A stretch of 64,000 nt of DNA from Phycisphaeraceae bacterium (GCA_020639135.1 JACKHE010000005.1:1-64000), one strand, 5' to 3'. Numbered from the stretch's first letter, positions 50,573 to 59,884 are shown. Program-made: numbers and translations. Notes: a model not told the origin generated them from the sequence alone.

Positions 50573-51643
50573 ATGGCCGAAGACCTGGGCGAAAAGACGG
50601 AGCAGCCGACCGCCAAGCGTCTGAGCGACGCGCGGCACAAGGGCCAGGTGGCGCGCAGCCAGGACCTGGGCTCCGCGGTGATCCTCATCGCCGCCGTCGT
50701 GGTGCTGTACGTCGCCGGCGGCTCGCTGCTCGAGACCACCGCAGGCGTCATCGCCGGGTCGCTCTCGCCGGACTCGATCGGCGGCGCGATGACGGTGGGG
50801 GGGCTGGGGGCCTATCTCCCGCTGGTCGGGCTGGAGATCGCGCGGATGCTCGCGCCGATCATGCTCGTGCTGCTGGTGATCGCCGTCGGGGCGCAGGTGG
50901 CGCAGGTCGGCTGGCTCTTCACGCTCAAGCCCCTGGAGCCCAAGCTCAGCAGGTTCGACCCGATCAAGGGCACGAAGCAGCTCTTCCAGCGCCGAAACCT
51001 GATCAAGGGCGTCGCCAACATCGCCAAGCTGCTCTTCGCCTCGCTCGTCGGCGTCGCCGTCGTCGGGATGAAGTTCGACCAGGTCGTGGCGCTGCCGGCG
51101 CTGTCGATGACGGCCGCCTTCGCGGTCTCGATGCGCATCATCCTCCAGACCGCCGTGGCGATGCTGCTGGCGCTGCTGATCATCGGCGTGATCGACTACA
51201 TGTACCAGAAGTGGCAGCACACGCAGGACCTCAAGATGAGCAAGCAGGAGGTCATCGACGAGCGCAAGAGCACGGAGGGCGACCCCGCCGTCAAGGCCCG
51301 CCGCCTGAAGATGGGGCGCGAGATCGTCATGCAGCAGATCCGCAGCGCCGTCCCGCACGCCGACGTTGTCGTCACCAACCCCACGCACTACGCCTGCGCC
51401 CTCCGCTACGACTCCCGGAAGATGAACGCCCCGAGGCTCGTCGCCAAGGGCGGGGACTTCATGGCGATGCAGATCAGGCTCGTCGCGGCCAGCCACGGCG
51501 TGCCCATCGTTGAGCGCCCCCCCCTGGCGCGCGCGATCTACCACCAGGTCGAGGTCGGGCGCGAGGTCCCGGTCGAGCTCTACGAGGCCGTCGCCGAGGT
51601 CCTCGCCTACGTGTACCGATTGGAGGGCAGGGCCGCGTCCTGA
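50573..51643 (+). CDS. flhB: Flagellar export switch protein FlhB
   Basis: 356 residues. The N-terminus KTEQPTAKRLSDARHKGQV is typical, followed by four transmembrane helices and a cytoplasmic domain. The autocleavage site NPTH is intact at N269/P270 in VVVTNPTHYACAL. Cleavage there allows FliK to switch the export gate from rod/hook to filament substrates. The order fliR-flhB-flhA is conserved. Confidence 0.96.
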   Translation: MAEDLGEKTEQPTAKRLSDARHKGQVARSQDLGSAVILIAAVVVLYVAGGSLLETTAGVIAGSLSPDSIGGAMTVGGLGAYLPLVGLEIARMLAPIMLVLLVIAVGAQVAQVGWLFTLKPLEPKLSRFDPIKGTKQLFQRRNLIKGVANIAKLLFASLVGVAVVGMKFDQVVALPALSMTAAFAVSMRIILQTAVAMLLALLIIGVIDYMYQKWQHTQDLKMSKQEVIDERKSTEGDPAVKARRLKMGREIVMQQIRSAVPHADVVVTNPTHYACALRYDSRKMNAPRLVAKGGDFMAMQIRLVAASHGVPIVERPPLARAIYHQVEVGREVPVELYEAVAEVLAYVYRLEGRAAS

Positions 51644-51666
51644 CCGGCGCGGCGTCGTGAACGCTG

Positions 51667-53823
51667 ATGGCGAAGACGAGGACCAACAAGCCGGCCCCGG
51701 CGTGGGCGCTCGCGGTGGCGAGGCACAGCAGCCTCTTCGTCCCGCTGGCGTTCATCATGCTGCTGGCGGTCATCGTGGTCCCGCTTCCCCCGATGGTCCT
51801 GGACGCGCTGATCGCGATCAACATCTCGATCGCCGTCATCATGCTCATGACCACGGTGTACCTGGAGGAGCCGCTGCAGTTCAGCGTCTTCCCGTCGCTG
51901 CTGCTGGGCACGACGCTGATGCGGCTGGTGCTCAACATCGCCTCGACGAGGCTCATCCTCACCGCCGACGCCTCGACCCCGGAGGAGGCGATGGGCGTCG
52001 CGGGCAAGGTCATCAGCGCCTTCGGGACCTTCGTCGCCGGCGATTCGCTCATCGTCGGCGCGATCATCTTCCTGATCCTGATCATCGTGCAGTTCGTGGT
52101 CATCACCAAGGGCGCCACCCGCATCAGCGAGGTCGCCGCGCGCTTCACCCTCGACGCCATGCCCGGCAAGCAGATGGCCATCGACGCCGACCTCAACGCC
52201 GGCATCATCGACGAGAAGGAGGCCCGGCAGCGCCGTGAGCTCATCGCCGACGAGGCGGACTTCTTCGGCGCCATGGACGGCGCCTCCAAGTTCGTCCGCG
52301 GCGACGCCGTCGCGGGCATCATCATCACCGTCGTCAACATCGTCGGCGGCTTCGCCGTGGGCGCCATCGAGAAGCACTGGCCCATCACCGACACCGCCAG
52401 CATCTTCACCAAGCTCACCATCGGCGACGGCCTTGTCTCGCAGATCCCCTCGTTCGTCATCTCCATCGCCGCCGGTCTCATTGTCACCAGGGCCGGCGCC
52501 AAGGCCTCCCTCGGCGAGGAGCTCACTACCCAGATGACCTCGCGCCCCATCGCGATGTTCATCGCCGCCGGGTTCATGGCCGCGCTCGCATTCACCCCGC
52601 TGCCCGCGGCGCCGCTGCTCGGCGCCGCGGCGGTGATCGGTGTCACGGCCTTCTTCATCAGCCGGCAGACCGAGTCGAACAAGATCAGCCAGGAGACCCA
52701 GGCGCGCGAGCAGGCGGCGTCCACCCCGGAACCACCCGCCGTCGAGAAGCTCCTCAAGGTGGACACACTCGAGCTCGAGGTCGGCTACGCGCTCGTCGCG
52801 CTCGTGGACACCACCAGGGGCGGCGACCTGCTCGACCGCATCGCCGCCGTCCGCCGACAGCTCGCGATCGAGATCGGCGTCGTCGTCCCCCCGGTGCGCA
52901 TCCGCGACAACATGACGCTCGACCCCAACGAGTACCGGCTGAGCATCCGCGGCGCCCACGTCGCCCAGTCGAAGGCGTACCCGGGGATGTTCCTCGCCAT
53001 GGATTCGGGCATCGCCACCGGCAAGGTTCACGGCGAGGCGACGAAGGAGCCGGCGTTCGGGCTCGACGCCTGGTGGATCGACGCCGGCGCCAAAGACCAC
53101 GCGGAATCGCTCAACTACACCGTCGTCGATCCCTCGAGCGTCATCGCCACGCACCTGAGCGAGCTCGTCAAAGCCCACGCCGCCGAGCTGCTCTCGCGCG
53201 AGGAGGTGAACAACCTCATCGAGCAGCTCAAGGAGAAGGCGCCGAGGCTCGTCGAGGAGGTCATCCCGGGGATCGTCAAGCCCGGCGAGCTCCAGCGTGT
53301 GATGCAGAATCTGCTCCGCGAGCGCGTCCCGGTCCGCGACCTGGAGACCATCGTCGAGACGCTCGGCGACTGGGCCACACGGACCAAGGATCTCGATGTC
53401 CTCACCGAGTACGTCCGCAACGGACTCCGCCGGGCGATCTGCCAGCAGTACGCCATCGCCCCCGATGAGCCCGCAAGGCCCCACCGGATCGTCTGCGTCA
53501 CCCTCGACCCGGCGTTCGAGGACCAGGTCAACGCCTACATCGATCGCTCCCAGGGCGGGACGACGCTCGCGATGCCGGCGCACGTCGCCAACAGGCTCGC
53601 CCGGCGCGTCGCATCGGCGCTGGAGCCGGTCGTCGCGGCGGGCGCCCAGCCGGTCGTCATCGCCTCGCCGCAGGTCAGAGCGGTCGTGCGGCAGATTCTC
53701 GAGCCGCACATCCCGGCGGCGGCCGTGCTGGGCTACAACGAGATCGTCTCCGGGGTCGAGGTCGAATCGATGGGGCTGGTGACGATGGAGGATGAGCCGG
53801 CGATGAAGATCGGGGCGGCGTGA
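51667..53823 (+). CDS. flhA: Flagellar export gate protein FlhA
   Basis: 718 residues. Eight transmembrane helices fill the first half, with the FHIPEP-family loop between helices (AARFTLDAMPGKQMAID ... EADFFGAMDGASKFVRGDA). The C-terminal cytoplasmic domain (from about 350) binds chaperone-substrate complexes; its end VLGYNEIVSGVEVES is diagnostic. FlhA forms the nonameric ring below the gate and uses the proton motive force. A 199-base gap follows before flhF. Confidence 0.96.
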   Translation: MAKTRTNKPAPAWALAVARHSSLFVPLAFIMLLAVIVVPLPPMVLDALIAINISIAVIMLMTTVYLEEPLQFSVFPSLLLGTTLMRLVLNIASTRLILTADASTPEEAMGVAGKVISAFGTFVAGDSLIVGAIIFLILIIVQFVVITKGATRISEVAARFTLDAMPGKQMAIDADLNAGIIDEKEARQRRELIADEADFFGAMDGASKFVRGDAVAGIIITVVNIVGGFAVGAIEKHWPITDTASIFTKLTIGDGLVSQIPSFVISIAAGLIVTRAGAKASLGEELTTQMTSRPIAMFIAAGFMAALAFTPLPAAPLLGAAAVIGVTAFFISRQTESNKISQETQAREQAASTPEPPAVEKLLKVDTLELEVGYALVALVDTTRGGDLLDRIAAVRRQLAIEIGVVVPPVRIRDNMTLDPNEYRLSIRGAHVAQSKAYPGMFLAMDSGIATGKVHGEATKEPAFGLDAWWIDAGAKDHAESLNYTVVDPSSVIATHLSELVKAHAAELLSREEVNNLIEQLKEKAPRLVEEVIPGIVKPGELQRVMQNLLRERVPVRDLETIVETLGDWATRTKDLDVLTEYVRNGLRRAICQQYAIAPDEPARPHRIVCVTLDPAFEDQVNAYIDRSQGGTTLAMPAHVANRLARRVASALEPVVAAGAQPVVIASPQVRAVVRQILEPHIPAAAVLGYNEIVSGVEVESMGLVTMEDEPAMKIGAA

Positions 53824-54022
53824 TGACAGCTTTGGCGACGCCGGGTCTCTTATGCACAGATTGCTCACCGGGACGCCCGATTGCGGGGTGTTCTTCGCAC
53901 GGGTACCCTCACTCTGTGACCCGCGGAGCGGGTCGTTCGGAAGCGACCGACGCCCCGCGTCGTGCGATAAACCACTCTTGGCCTGCAGGATGCGGGCTGT
54001 CACAACGCCACGGAGAGGCGAC

Positions 54023-55336
54023 GTGAATCTCAGGACCTACCGCGCAGCTTCCATCGCCGACGCGCTGAGCGACATCAAGCGCGACCTCGGCCCCGACGCG
54101 GTCATCCTGCACACCAGATCCTGTAAGGAAGGCGGCATCCTCGGCTTCCGCGCGCGCCGCGTCGTCGAGATCACCGCCTCCTCCGCAGTCAACGTTGTCC
54201 ATCCCCTGGCGCGCAAGGGCAAGGCCGCGCCCAGCCGGTCCACCGCCACGGACCGCGTCCGCAAGGCCTACGGCGGCGCGCCGTCGCCCGCGCCGCCCGC
54301 CGGTGATCCCGTCGTCGAGATGGCCGTCGCGGCCTCGGCCAGCGCCGACACGGCGCAGCTCAACGCCAGCGCCACGGCCCAAGTCAGCCCGAGCGCCCCG
54401 GCGCCGGCGCACGAACAGCACCTCATCGCGCGCGAACTCGCTTCAATCCGCTCGATGGTCGGGCAGGCGCTGCGGTCCTCCAGCCCGGCCTCGACCGGCG
54501 GGATGCCCGAGGCGCTCTTCCGCAACTACCTCGCCATGATTGAGTCCGAGGTCGCGCGGGAGCTCGCCGACCACATCGTGGGCGAGGTCCGGCAGGAGCT
54601 GACCACCGAGCAGCTCGAATCGGATGAAAACGCCGTATCCCGGGCGGTCCTGACACGCCTGGAGCGGCTGATCCCCGTCGCCGACACCCCCCCGGCCTCC
54701 GGCGCGCTCGCCACCGACGGCAGGCCCAGGACCATCGCGCTCGTCGGGCCCACCGGCGTCGGCAAGACCACGACCATCGCCAAGCTCGCCGCCATCTACA
54801 AGCTCCGCCACGGCAAGCGGGTGGGCCTCGTCACCACCGACACCTACCGCATCGCCGCGGTCGAGCAGCTGCGCACGTACGCGAACATCATCGGCATCGA
54901 CCTCCGCGTCGCCCTGACCCCGCGCGAGATGCAGGCCGCCTGCGCCGCGCACGCCGACTGCGACGTGCTGCTCATCGACACCGCTGGCAGATCCCAGCGC
55001 GACGCGACCAAGCTCGACGACCTGAAATCCTTCCTCGAAGCCGCGAAGCCGCACGAGACCCACCTCGTCCTCTCCGGCGCCTCGAGCGAGGCGGTCATCG
55101 TCGAGGCGGCGCAGCGTTTCGCGCTGGCGAGCCCCGACCGCGTGATCTTCACCAAGCTCGACGAGATGGTCCACTTCGGCGTGATCGTCAACGCCGCCCG
55201 CTCCATCGGCGCGCAGCTCTCGTACGTCACCACCGGGCAGGAGGTCCCCGACCACATCGAGCCCGGCAGCGCCAACAGGCTCGCCAGGCTCATCCTGGGT
55301 GTCGGCGAGGTCCGCGAGGAGGCGCAGGCGTCATGA
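54023..55336 (+). CDS. flhF: SRP-type GTPase FlhF, flagellar placement
   Basis: 437 residues from a GTG after GGAGAGG; upstream in-frame codons lack conserved sequence. The N-terminal B-domain starts LRTYRAASIADALSDIKRDLG. An Ala/Pro-rich linker follows, then the NG GTPase domain: G1 GPTGVGKTTT, DTYRIAAVEQLRTYA, G3 DTAGRSQRD and G4 TKLDE. FlhF marks the site of new flagella, often polar, and its GTPase is stimulated by FlhG. The stop overlaps the flhG ATG. Confidence 0.95.
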   Translation: MNLRTYRAASIADALSDIKRDLGPDAVILHTRSCKEGGILGFRARRVVEITASSAVNVVHPLARKGKAAPSRSTATDRVRKAYGGAPSPAPPAGDPVVEMAVAASASADTAQLNASATAQVSPSAPAPAHEQHLIARELASIRSMVGQALRSSSPASTGGMPEALFRNYLAMIESEVARELADHIVGEVRQELTTEQLESDENAVSRAVLTRLERLIPVADTPPASGALATDGRPRTIALVGPTGVGKTTTIAKLAAIYKLRHGKRVGLVTTDTYRIAAVEQLRTYANIIGIDLRVALTPREMQAACAAHADCDVLLIDTAGRSQRDATKLDDLKSFLEAAKPHETHLVLSGASSEAVIVEAAQRFALASPDRVIFTKLDEMVHFGVIVNAARSIGAQLSYVTTGQEVPDHIEPGSANRLARLILGVGEVREEAQAS

Positions 55337-56367
55337 CCGCCTCGATCACCCACGAGGATCAGGCCACCAGGCTGCGCGCGATGATCGAGCAGCAGGCGGC
55401 GCCCGCGCCGGCGCGCCAGCCGTCAGTCCCCGCGCCGAGGCTCGACCGCAGGCTCCCCACGTTCAATCTCGCCGACGCCGACGCCGCGCCCAGAGCGCCA
55501 ATGCTCGGCGCCCAGCGCGTCCGTTCGGCGCGCGTCATCGCCGTCGCTTCGGGCAAGGGCGGCGTCGGCAAGACGAACATCTGCGTCAACCTCGCTTCGG
55601 CCTTCGCAGACCTCGGATGCAGGACCGTGCTCCTCGACGGCGACCTGGGGCTCGCCAACGCCGACGTGCTCTGCGGCATCAACGCGCGCGGGCACCTCGG
55701 CCACGTCATCGACGGCGCCCGCACCATCGAGGAGATCACCATCGACGCGCCCGGGGGATTCCGCCTCGTCCCCGGCGCCGGTGGGCTCGCCCGGCTCGCC
55801 GATATCGACGACCGGCGAAGGACCCAACTCATCGAGGGGCTCGCGACCCTGGACGCGGACGCCGATGTTGTCATCGTGGACTGCGGCGCCGGCGTCGGGG
55901 CGAACGTCATCGCGTTCACCCTCGCCGCCGACTGCACGCTCGCGGTGACGACTCCCGAACCCACCGCCATGGCCGACGCGTACGGCCTGCTCAAGTCCGT
56001 CGCGATGGCGTTTCGGCATCGTGGGGCGGTGCTGGCGCCCGAACAAAGACAGATCATCGCGATGTGCATCAACCAGGCGCGCGATCGCGCCGAAGCCGCG
56101 TCGGTGCTCAAACGCATGCAGGGCGTCGCCGATCGGTTCCTCGGGGTCCGGATCATCGATGCGGGATGGATCCCGGAAGACCCGGCGATCCCCGACGCCG
56201 TCCGGCGCCGAACGCCGCTGCTTGTGTGTCATCCGAAGCGCCCGGCGTCGCAGCGGTTGCGGCTTGTCGCGCGGGATTTGCGCAACCTGCTCGAGCTGAC
56301 AACCTCCGAGGATCTTGATCGTCCGGGGCTGGCCTCGCGCCTTCTGCACCGGTTGATCCGGTTGTAA
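55333..56367 (+). CDS. flhG: MinD-like ATPase FlhG (FleN), flagellar number control
   Basis: 344 residues. The N-terminal helix has the DQAxxLR motif (EDQATRLRAM), which in FlhG activates the FlhF GTPase. The ATPase core has the deviant Walker A KGGVGKT (about 75-81), then NLASAFADLG and VVIVDCGAGVG. The C-terminal part has a likely amphipathic membrane helix (LLHRLIRL at the end). FlhG limits the number of flagella. It overlaps flhF and is the last gene before a sigma54 promoter. Confidence 0.95.
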   Translation: MTASITHEDQATRLRAMIEQQAAPAPARQPSVPAPRLDRRLPTFNLADADAAPRAPMLGAQRVRSARVIAVASGKGGVGKTNICVNLASAFADLGCRTVLLDGDLGLANADVLCGINARGHLGHVIDGARTIEEITIDAPGGFRLVPGAGGLARLADIDDRRRTQLIEGLATLDADADVVIVDCGAGVGANVIAFTLAADCTLAVTTPEPTAMADAYGLLKSVAMAFRHRGAVLAPEQRQIIAMCINQARDRAEAASVLKRMQGVADRFLGVRIIDAGWIPEDPAIPDAVRRRTPLLVCHPKRPASQRLRLVARDLRNLLELTTSEDLDRPGLASRLLHRLIRL

Positions 56368-56381
56368 GGCGCACCATTTGC
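56367..56381 (+). promoter_or_regulatory. Sigma54 promoter before the small membrane protein/fliA unit
   Basis: AGGCGCACCATTTGC has GG and GC 10 bases apart and differs from the flgB promoter (32054) at one base of 15. It starts at the flhG stop. The predicted start is near 56393. Confidence 0.75.
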
Positions 56382-56400
56382 GGAGAAATCCGCCGCGCGT

Positions 56401-56422
56401 GCTTCAGAAGCGTTCCTGAAGC
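56401..56422 (+). promoter_or_regulatory. Dyad in the leader of the small membrane protein gene
   Basis: GCTTCAG, an 8-base loop, then CTGAAGC: a perfect 7-bp stem about 20 bases after the sigma54 element and inside the predicted transcript leader. No T run follows. It may be an operator or an mRNA structure; there is no direct evidence for either. Confidence 0.35.
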
Positions 56423-56476
56423 GCCGATGTCACGCTCAAGTCGCCCGTGCATGGGGTGCGCGCGGAGGGGGATGGA

Positions 56477-56803
56477 GTGCCGGCCTTGAACGATCAGCGA
56501 GTGCTCAAGTCGGTCTCCGGCGCCTGCGGGCTGTCCGGATTCGCGGTGGCGATTCTCGCCGGCCTGGCCGCCGACAACCCCGCGAGCGTCATTCTCACAC
56601 GCGCCCTCATCGCGATGTTCGTCTGCTACGCCGTCGGGATGTTCATCGGGATCGTCGCCGCTCGCGCCGTCCGCGAAGCCGTCGTGACGCATGCGCAGCG
56701 GAACCCGGCCCCTGAGATCGAGGAAGTCCGGCGGACCAGCGGCGCCACGCGAAACGCCCGCAAGCCGGCGGGGGCGTCCGGCGTTCAGGCGGAGGCGGCC
56801 TGA
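56477..56803 (+). CDS. Small two-helix membrane protein, uncharacterised
   Basis: 108 residues from a GTG with GGAGGGG six bases upstream. Two hydrophobic segments (about 16-36 and 47-67; SGFAVAILAGLAA and LIAMFVCYAVGMFIGIV) are joined by a short turn, followed by a charged, probably disordered tail. No family recognised. It lies between flhG and fliA and directly downstream of a sigma54 promoter, so it should be co-regulated with flagellar genes. Possible roles include flagellar placement or a membrane regulator of FliA; both are guesses from position. Confidence 0.75.
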   Translation: MPALNDQRVLKSVSGACGLSGFAVAILAGLAADNPASVILTRALIAMFVCYAVGMFIGIVAARAVREAVVTHAQRNPAPEIEEVRRTSGATRNARKPAGASGVQAEAA

Positions 56804-56993
56804 TGGGATTCATTCACAACTTGTTCACCAAACCGCGCAAGATTGATCACCGCCGAAATGAATCCTGCTACACTCGGGCGTACGAAGCATCGCCAAGGGT
56901 GGGCGCACGGATTCGCGCCCGGCACGCTGCTCGCGACCCCCGACGCCCCGGCGTCGGGACGCAACACGCCACCGAATGGTCAAGGAGCCGACC

Positions 56994-58025
56994 ATGACAG
57001 CGACGAAATCCGCGAAATCCTCCAGTCCGGCTCGCGCCAAATCCAAGGGCGCCGCTCCGTCCAAGGCCAAGGCGAAAGCCAAGTCGAAGGACGCCCCCAG
57101 GCCGGCCGCCAAGAGCGCCGCCAGATCGACGACGGTCAAGGCGCCGGCGAAGAAGGCCACCGCCAAGGCCGCGACGCCCCGCGCCAAGGCGCCCAAGCGC
57201 AAGCCCGCGCCGAAGAAACCCGACTTCTCCAAGGAGAACCTGGACCGGCACGAGCTCGTTGACGTGTGGATCCACTACCAGCAGAACGACCACCCGGAGC
57301 ACATCCGCAACTACTTCATGGTCAAGTACCTCCCGCTGGTGCGCTACAACGCGGAGCGCATCTACGCGAGGCTCCCCGACGAGGTGGACATCGAGGACCT
57401 GATGTCCGCCGGCCTCTTCGGGCTCATGGACGCCATCGACGCCTTCGACCTCGATCGGGGCGTCAAGTTCGAGACGTACTGCGCGCCGCGCATCCGCGGC
57501 GCCATCCTCGACGAGCTCCGCTCGATGGACTGGGTCCCCCGCCTGGTCCGGCACCGCAGCGCCAAGGTCGAATCCGCGCGCGCCGCGCTGGAACTCGAGC
57601 TGGGCCGCCAGCCCACCCAGGAGGAGATCGCCGAACGCCTCGGCGTGGACGACGAGGAGTACAAGAAGCTCCACCGCGACTCCAGCGCCGTCGGCGTCAT
57701 CAGCCTCTCGCGCAAGTGCCGCCAGTCCGACGGAGGCCGCGAGGTGCGCGAGATCGACGTCATCCGCGACGAGACGCAGGCCAACCCGCTCGTGCAGACG
57801 CAGAAGCGCGATCTCAAGGACCTCGTCACCAAGGGGCTCAGCCGGGCCGAGCGTCTGATCGTCATCCTCTACTACTACGAGGAGATGACGATGAAGGAGA
57901 TCGGCGCGACGCTGGACCTCTCCGAGTCGCGCGTCAGCCAGATGCACAGCTCGATCCTCGCCAGACTCAAGGCGCAGATGCAGCACCGCGAGCGAGAGTT
58001 CGAGCCCACAACCCAGGAACATTGA
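56994..58025 (+). CDS. fliA: RNA polymerase sigma factor FliA (sigma28) with Lys/Ala-rich N-terminus
   Basis: 343 residues from ATG 56994 after AAGGAG. Residues 1-75 are a Lys/Ala/Pro extension unlike other FliA proteins. From 80 onwards the sigma28 domains are normal: region 2 (YLPLVRYNAERIYARLPDEVDIEDLMSAG-type core with FETYCAPRIRGAILDELRSMDWVPR), region 3 (QPTQEEIAERLG) and region 4 (GLSRAERLIVILYYYEEMTM, then DLSESRVSQMHSSIL). FliA drives late flagellar genes such as flagellin and motor genes in many species; flgM is not seen here. It is the second gene behind the sigma54 promoter at 56367. Confidence 0.93.
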   Translation: MTATKSAKSSSPARAKSKGAAPSKAKAKAKSKDAPRPAAKSAARSTTVKAPAKKATAKAATPRAKAPKRKPAPKKPDFSKENLDRHELVDVWIHYQQNDHPEHIRNYFMVKYLPLVRYNAERIYARLPDEVDIEDLMSAGLFGLMDAIDAFDLDRGVKFETYCAPRIRGAILDELRSMDWVPRLVRHRSAKVESARAALELELGRQPTQEEIAERLGVDDEEYKKLHRDSSAVGVISLSRKCRQSDGGREVREIDVIRDETQANPLVQTQKRDLKDLVTKGLSRAERLIVILYYYEEMTMKEIGATLDLSESRVSQMHSSILARLKAQMQHREREFEPTTQEH

Positions 58026-58091
58026 ACTGAGAGAGAGTTTGTGAGCAGGGGGACGGAGAGTCAACCCCGCCACACACCTTCCGTTTGAGCA

Positions 58092-58120
58092 GCGCCCGCG
58101 ACTTCGCGGGCGTTGTTCGT
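58092..58120 (+). terminator. Terminator after fliA
   Basis: CGCCCGCG-ACTT-CGCGGGCG is a perfect 8-bp stem with a 4-base loop, followed by TTGTTCGTT. It lies about 67 bases past the fliA stop and before folK, so it likely ends the flagellar transcript. Confidence 0.7.
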
Positions 58121-58174
58121 TCCGGGACACGCCCTCGGCTTGCTTTCCGCGCGGCCCCGGGGTTCACTGCTGGC

Positions 58175-59884
58175 GTGAACCGACGACGATGCCATCTCGC
58201 GCTGGGCTCGAACATCGGCGACAGGACCGCCGCGATCAACGCCGCCATCGCGGCCATCGACGCGATCGACGGCGTGCAAGTCGTCGGCGTCTCGCCGATC
58301 ATCGAGACCGAGGCCGTCGTGCCCGCGGGTGATCCGCCGCAGCGTGCCTACCGCAACGCGGCGATCGCGGTCGAGACCACGCTCGAACCGAGGGCGCTGC
58401 TGGAGAGACTCCAGCACATCGAGCAGGCGCTCGGCAGGGACCGCGCGGGCTCGGCCAGGTGGGCGCCCAGAACGATCGACATCGACATCCTCCTCGACGG
58501 TGGCGCTGTGATCAACGAGCCCGGGCTGACCATCCCGCATCCGAGGATGCACGAGCGCCGCTTCGTGCTCGAGCCGCTGGCCGCGATTGCGCCGGACGCC
58601 GTGCACCCCGTGCTCCGCCGCACGATCCGCGAGCTGCTCGCGGCGATCCATGATCCGACCTCCGAGGCCCCCGCGCGAACAGCTCTCGCACCGATTATCG
58701 CGCTCTGCCTCGCCCTGGGCGGGGCGCTGGCGCCGACGCCGCTGACCCGGGCGCAGGAGGAGCCCGCGCCGCCGCCCGCGGAGGCCGAGGCGCCCCGGAC
58801 GATCCACCTCGACGCCGTGGAGGTGTTCGGGCGACTCGCCAGCGCCTACCGGACCGGCCCCATCGCCGAGCGTGTTTCGATCACCGCGGTCTCGGAGTTC
58901 CGGGAGCGCGAGCAGGTCGCCGAGGTTTTTCTCGATGCGCCCAGCGGCCTCGCGGCGCTGGAGCTGGGGCCGTTCCGGGCCAGAGCCGACGCCGATGCGC
59001 TCCTCGTCACGCACGAGCAGCGAGCTGACCGGTACGCGCGGTTCGAGGCGCGCGGGAGATCCATCGCGGCGCTGGTCGCGGACTCGCTCCCGCCGATCCC
59101 GTTCCCGCAGCTTGCCCTGGCGTTCGACGACCCCGCCGATCCATCGCACCTGACGCCCTTCGGCGCGCCGGTCGCCTGGACCGACGCGATGCGGAGCCCC
59201 GATTCGGAGCACTGCCTGCTCCTGGGATCCAGCGCGGGTGCGCTGATCACCTATGTCATCGACGCATCCACGTGGAGATTGCGGGCCGGCGTGATCACCG
59301 TCCCGGCGACCGGGCTCCGGATCGAGATGCACTACGAAGCCATCGAGCCCGCCGATCCGGACCGGTGGTCGCCCGATCTCAGGGGCAAATCCCCGGTCCC
59401 GACGCTGGCGCAGCTCAGACCCGGTGGCGTGGACCTGCACCCCGGCGCCCCGATCCCGGCGATGGTCTTCTTCACGATCGCGTCCGAGCCGTGGCGCCCG
59501 GACCTCGACCGACAGAGCCCCGTCGCGCTGCTGCTCTTCCGCGAGGTCTCCCCGACCGTGCTCGCCGCGCGCGACACGATGCACGATGCGATCGAACGCT
59601 CCGGCGCGCCGCTGGACACCCAGCCGGTGATCGTTGTCGATCGGCTGGTCGGGATCGATCTCTTCGAGCGTATCGGCGAGACGGTGTACGCGTACGGCAG
59701 ACCCGTGCTGTGGTCGGCGTCGCCCGAGGTCACCATCGACCGATTCACCGACGGCCCCGCCTGCGTCGTGCTCATCGACGCCGACAACCGGGTCTTCCGG
59801 GTGATCGAGCTGGGTCAGGGCCTCGAGCTTCAGGACGAGGCGCGGCTGCTCGACGGGGCCATCACGGCGTTCCTCGCCCCTTGA
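58175..59884 (+). CDS. folK: FolK (HPPK) fused in frame to a membrane-anchored LolA/redoxin-like protein
   Basis: 569 residues from a GTG. Residues 1-160 are a full 6-hydroxymethyl-dihydropterin pyrophosphokinase: HLALGSNIGDR, then GRDRAGSARWAPRTIDIDILL, acting in folate synthesis. The frame then runs on through a hydrophobic segment (about 171-190, LAPIIALCLALGGAL) into an exported-looking part. That part has a LolA-like beta domain (about 200-330) and a thioredoxin-like end without Cys (LIDADNRVFRVIELGQGL). No stop separates the parts, and no start codon with a good ribosome binding site lies at the junction. It could be a real fusion or two genes merged by an error. Confidence 0.75.
   Translation: MNRRRCHLALGSNIGDRTAAINAAIAAIDAIDGVQVVGVSPIIETEAVVPAGDPPQRAYRNAAIAVETTLEPRALLERLQHIEQALGRDRAGSARWAPRTIDIDILLDGGAVINEPGLTIPHPRMHERRFVLEPLAAIAPDAVHPVLRRTIRELLAAIHDPTSEAPARTALAPIIALCLALGGALAPTPLTRAQEEPAPPPAEAEAPRTIHLDAVEVFGRLASAYRTGPIAERVSITAVSEFREREQVAEVFLDAPSGLAALELGPFRARADADALLVTHEQRADRYARFEARGRSIAALVADSLPPIPFPQLALAFDDPADPSHLTPFGAPVAWTDAMRSPDSEHCLLLGSSAGALITYVIDASTWRLRAGVITVPATGLRIEMHYEAIEPADPDRWSPDLRGKSPVPTLAQLRPGGVDLHPGAPIPAMVFFTIASEPWRPDLDRQSPVALLLFREVSPTVLAARDTMHDAIERSGAPLDTQPVIVVDRLVGIDLFERIGETVYAYGRPVLWSASPEVTIDRFTDGPACVVLIDADNRVFRVIELGQGLELQDEARLLDGAITAFLAP

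Noticed and set aside
56803..56997. 64-residue frame overlapping the end of the small membrane protein gene (TGATG)
   Set aside because: The first 20 residues look natural, but the rest is Arg/Ala/Pro-rich as in random high-GC frames, and the fliA ribosome binding site lies inside it.
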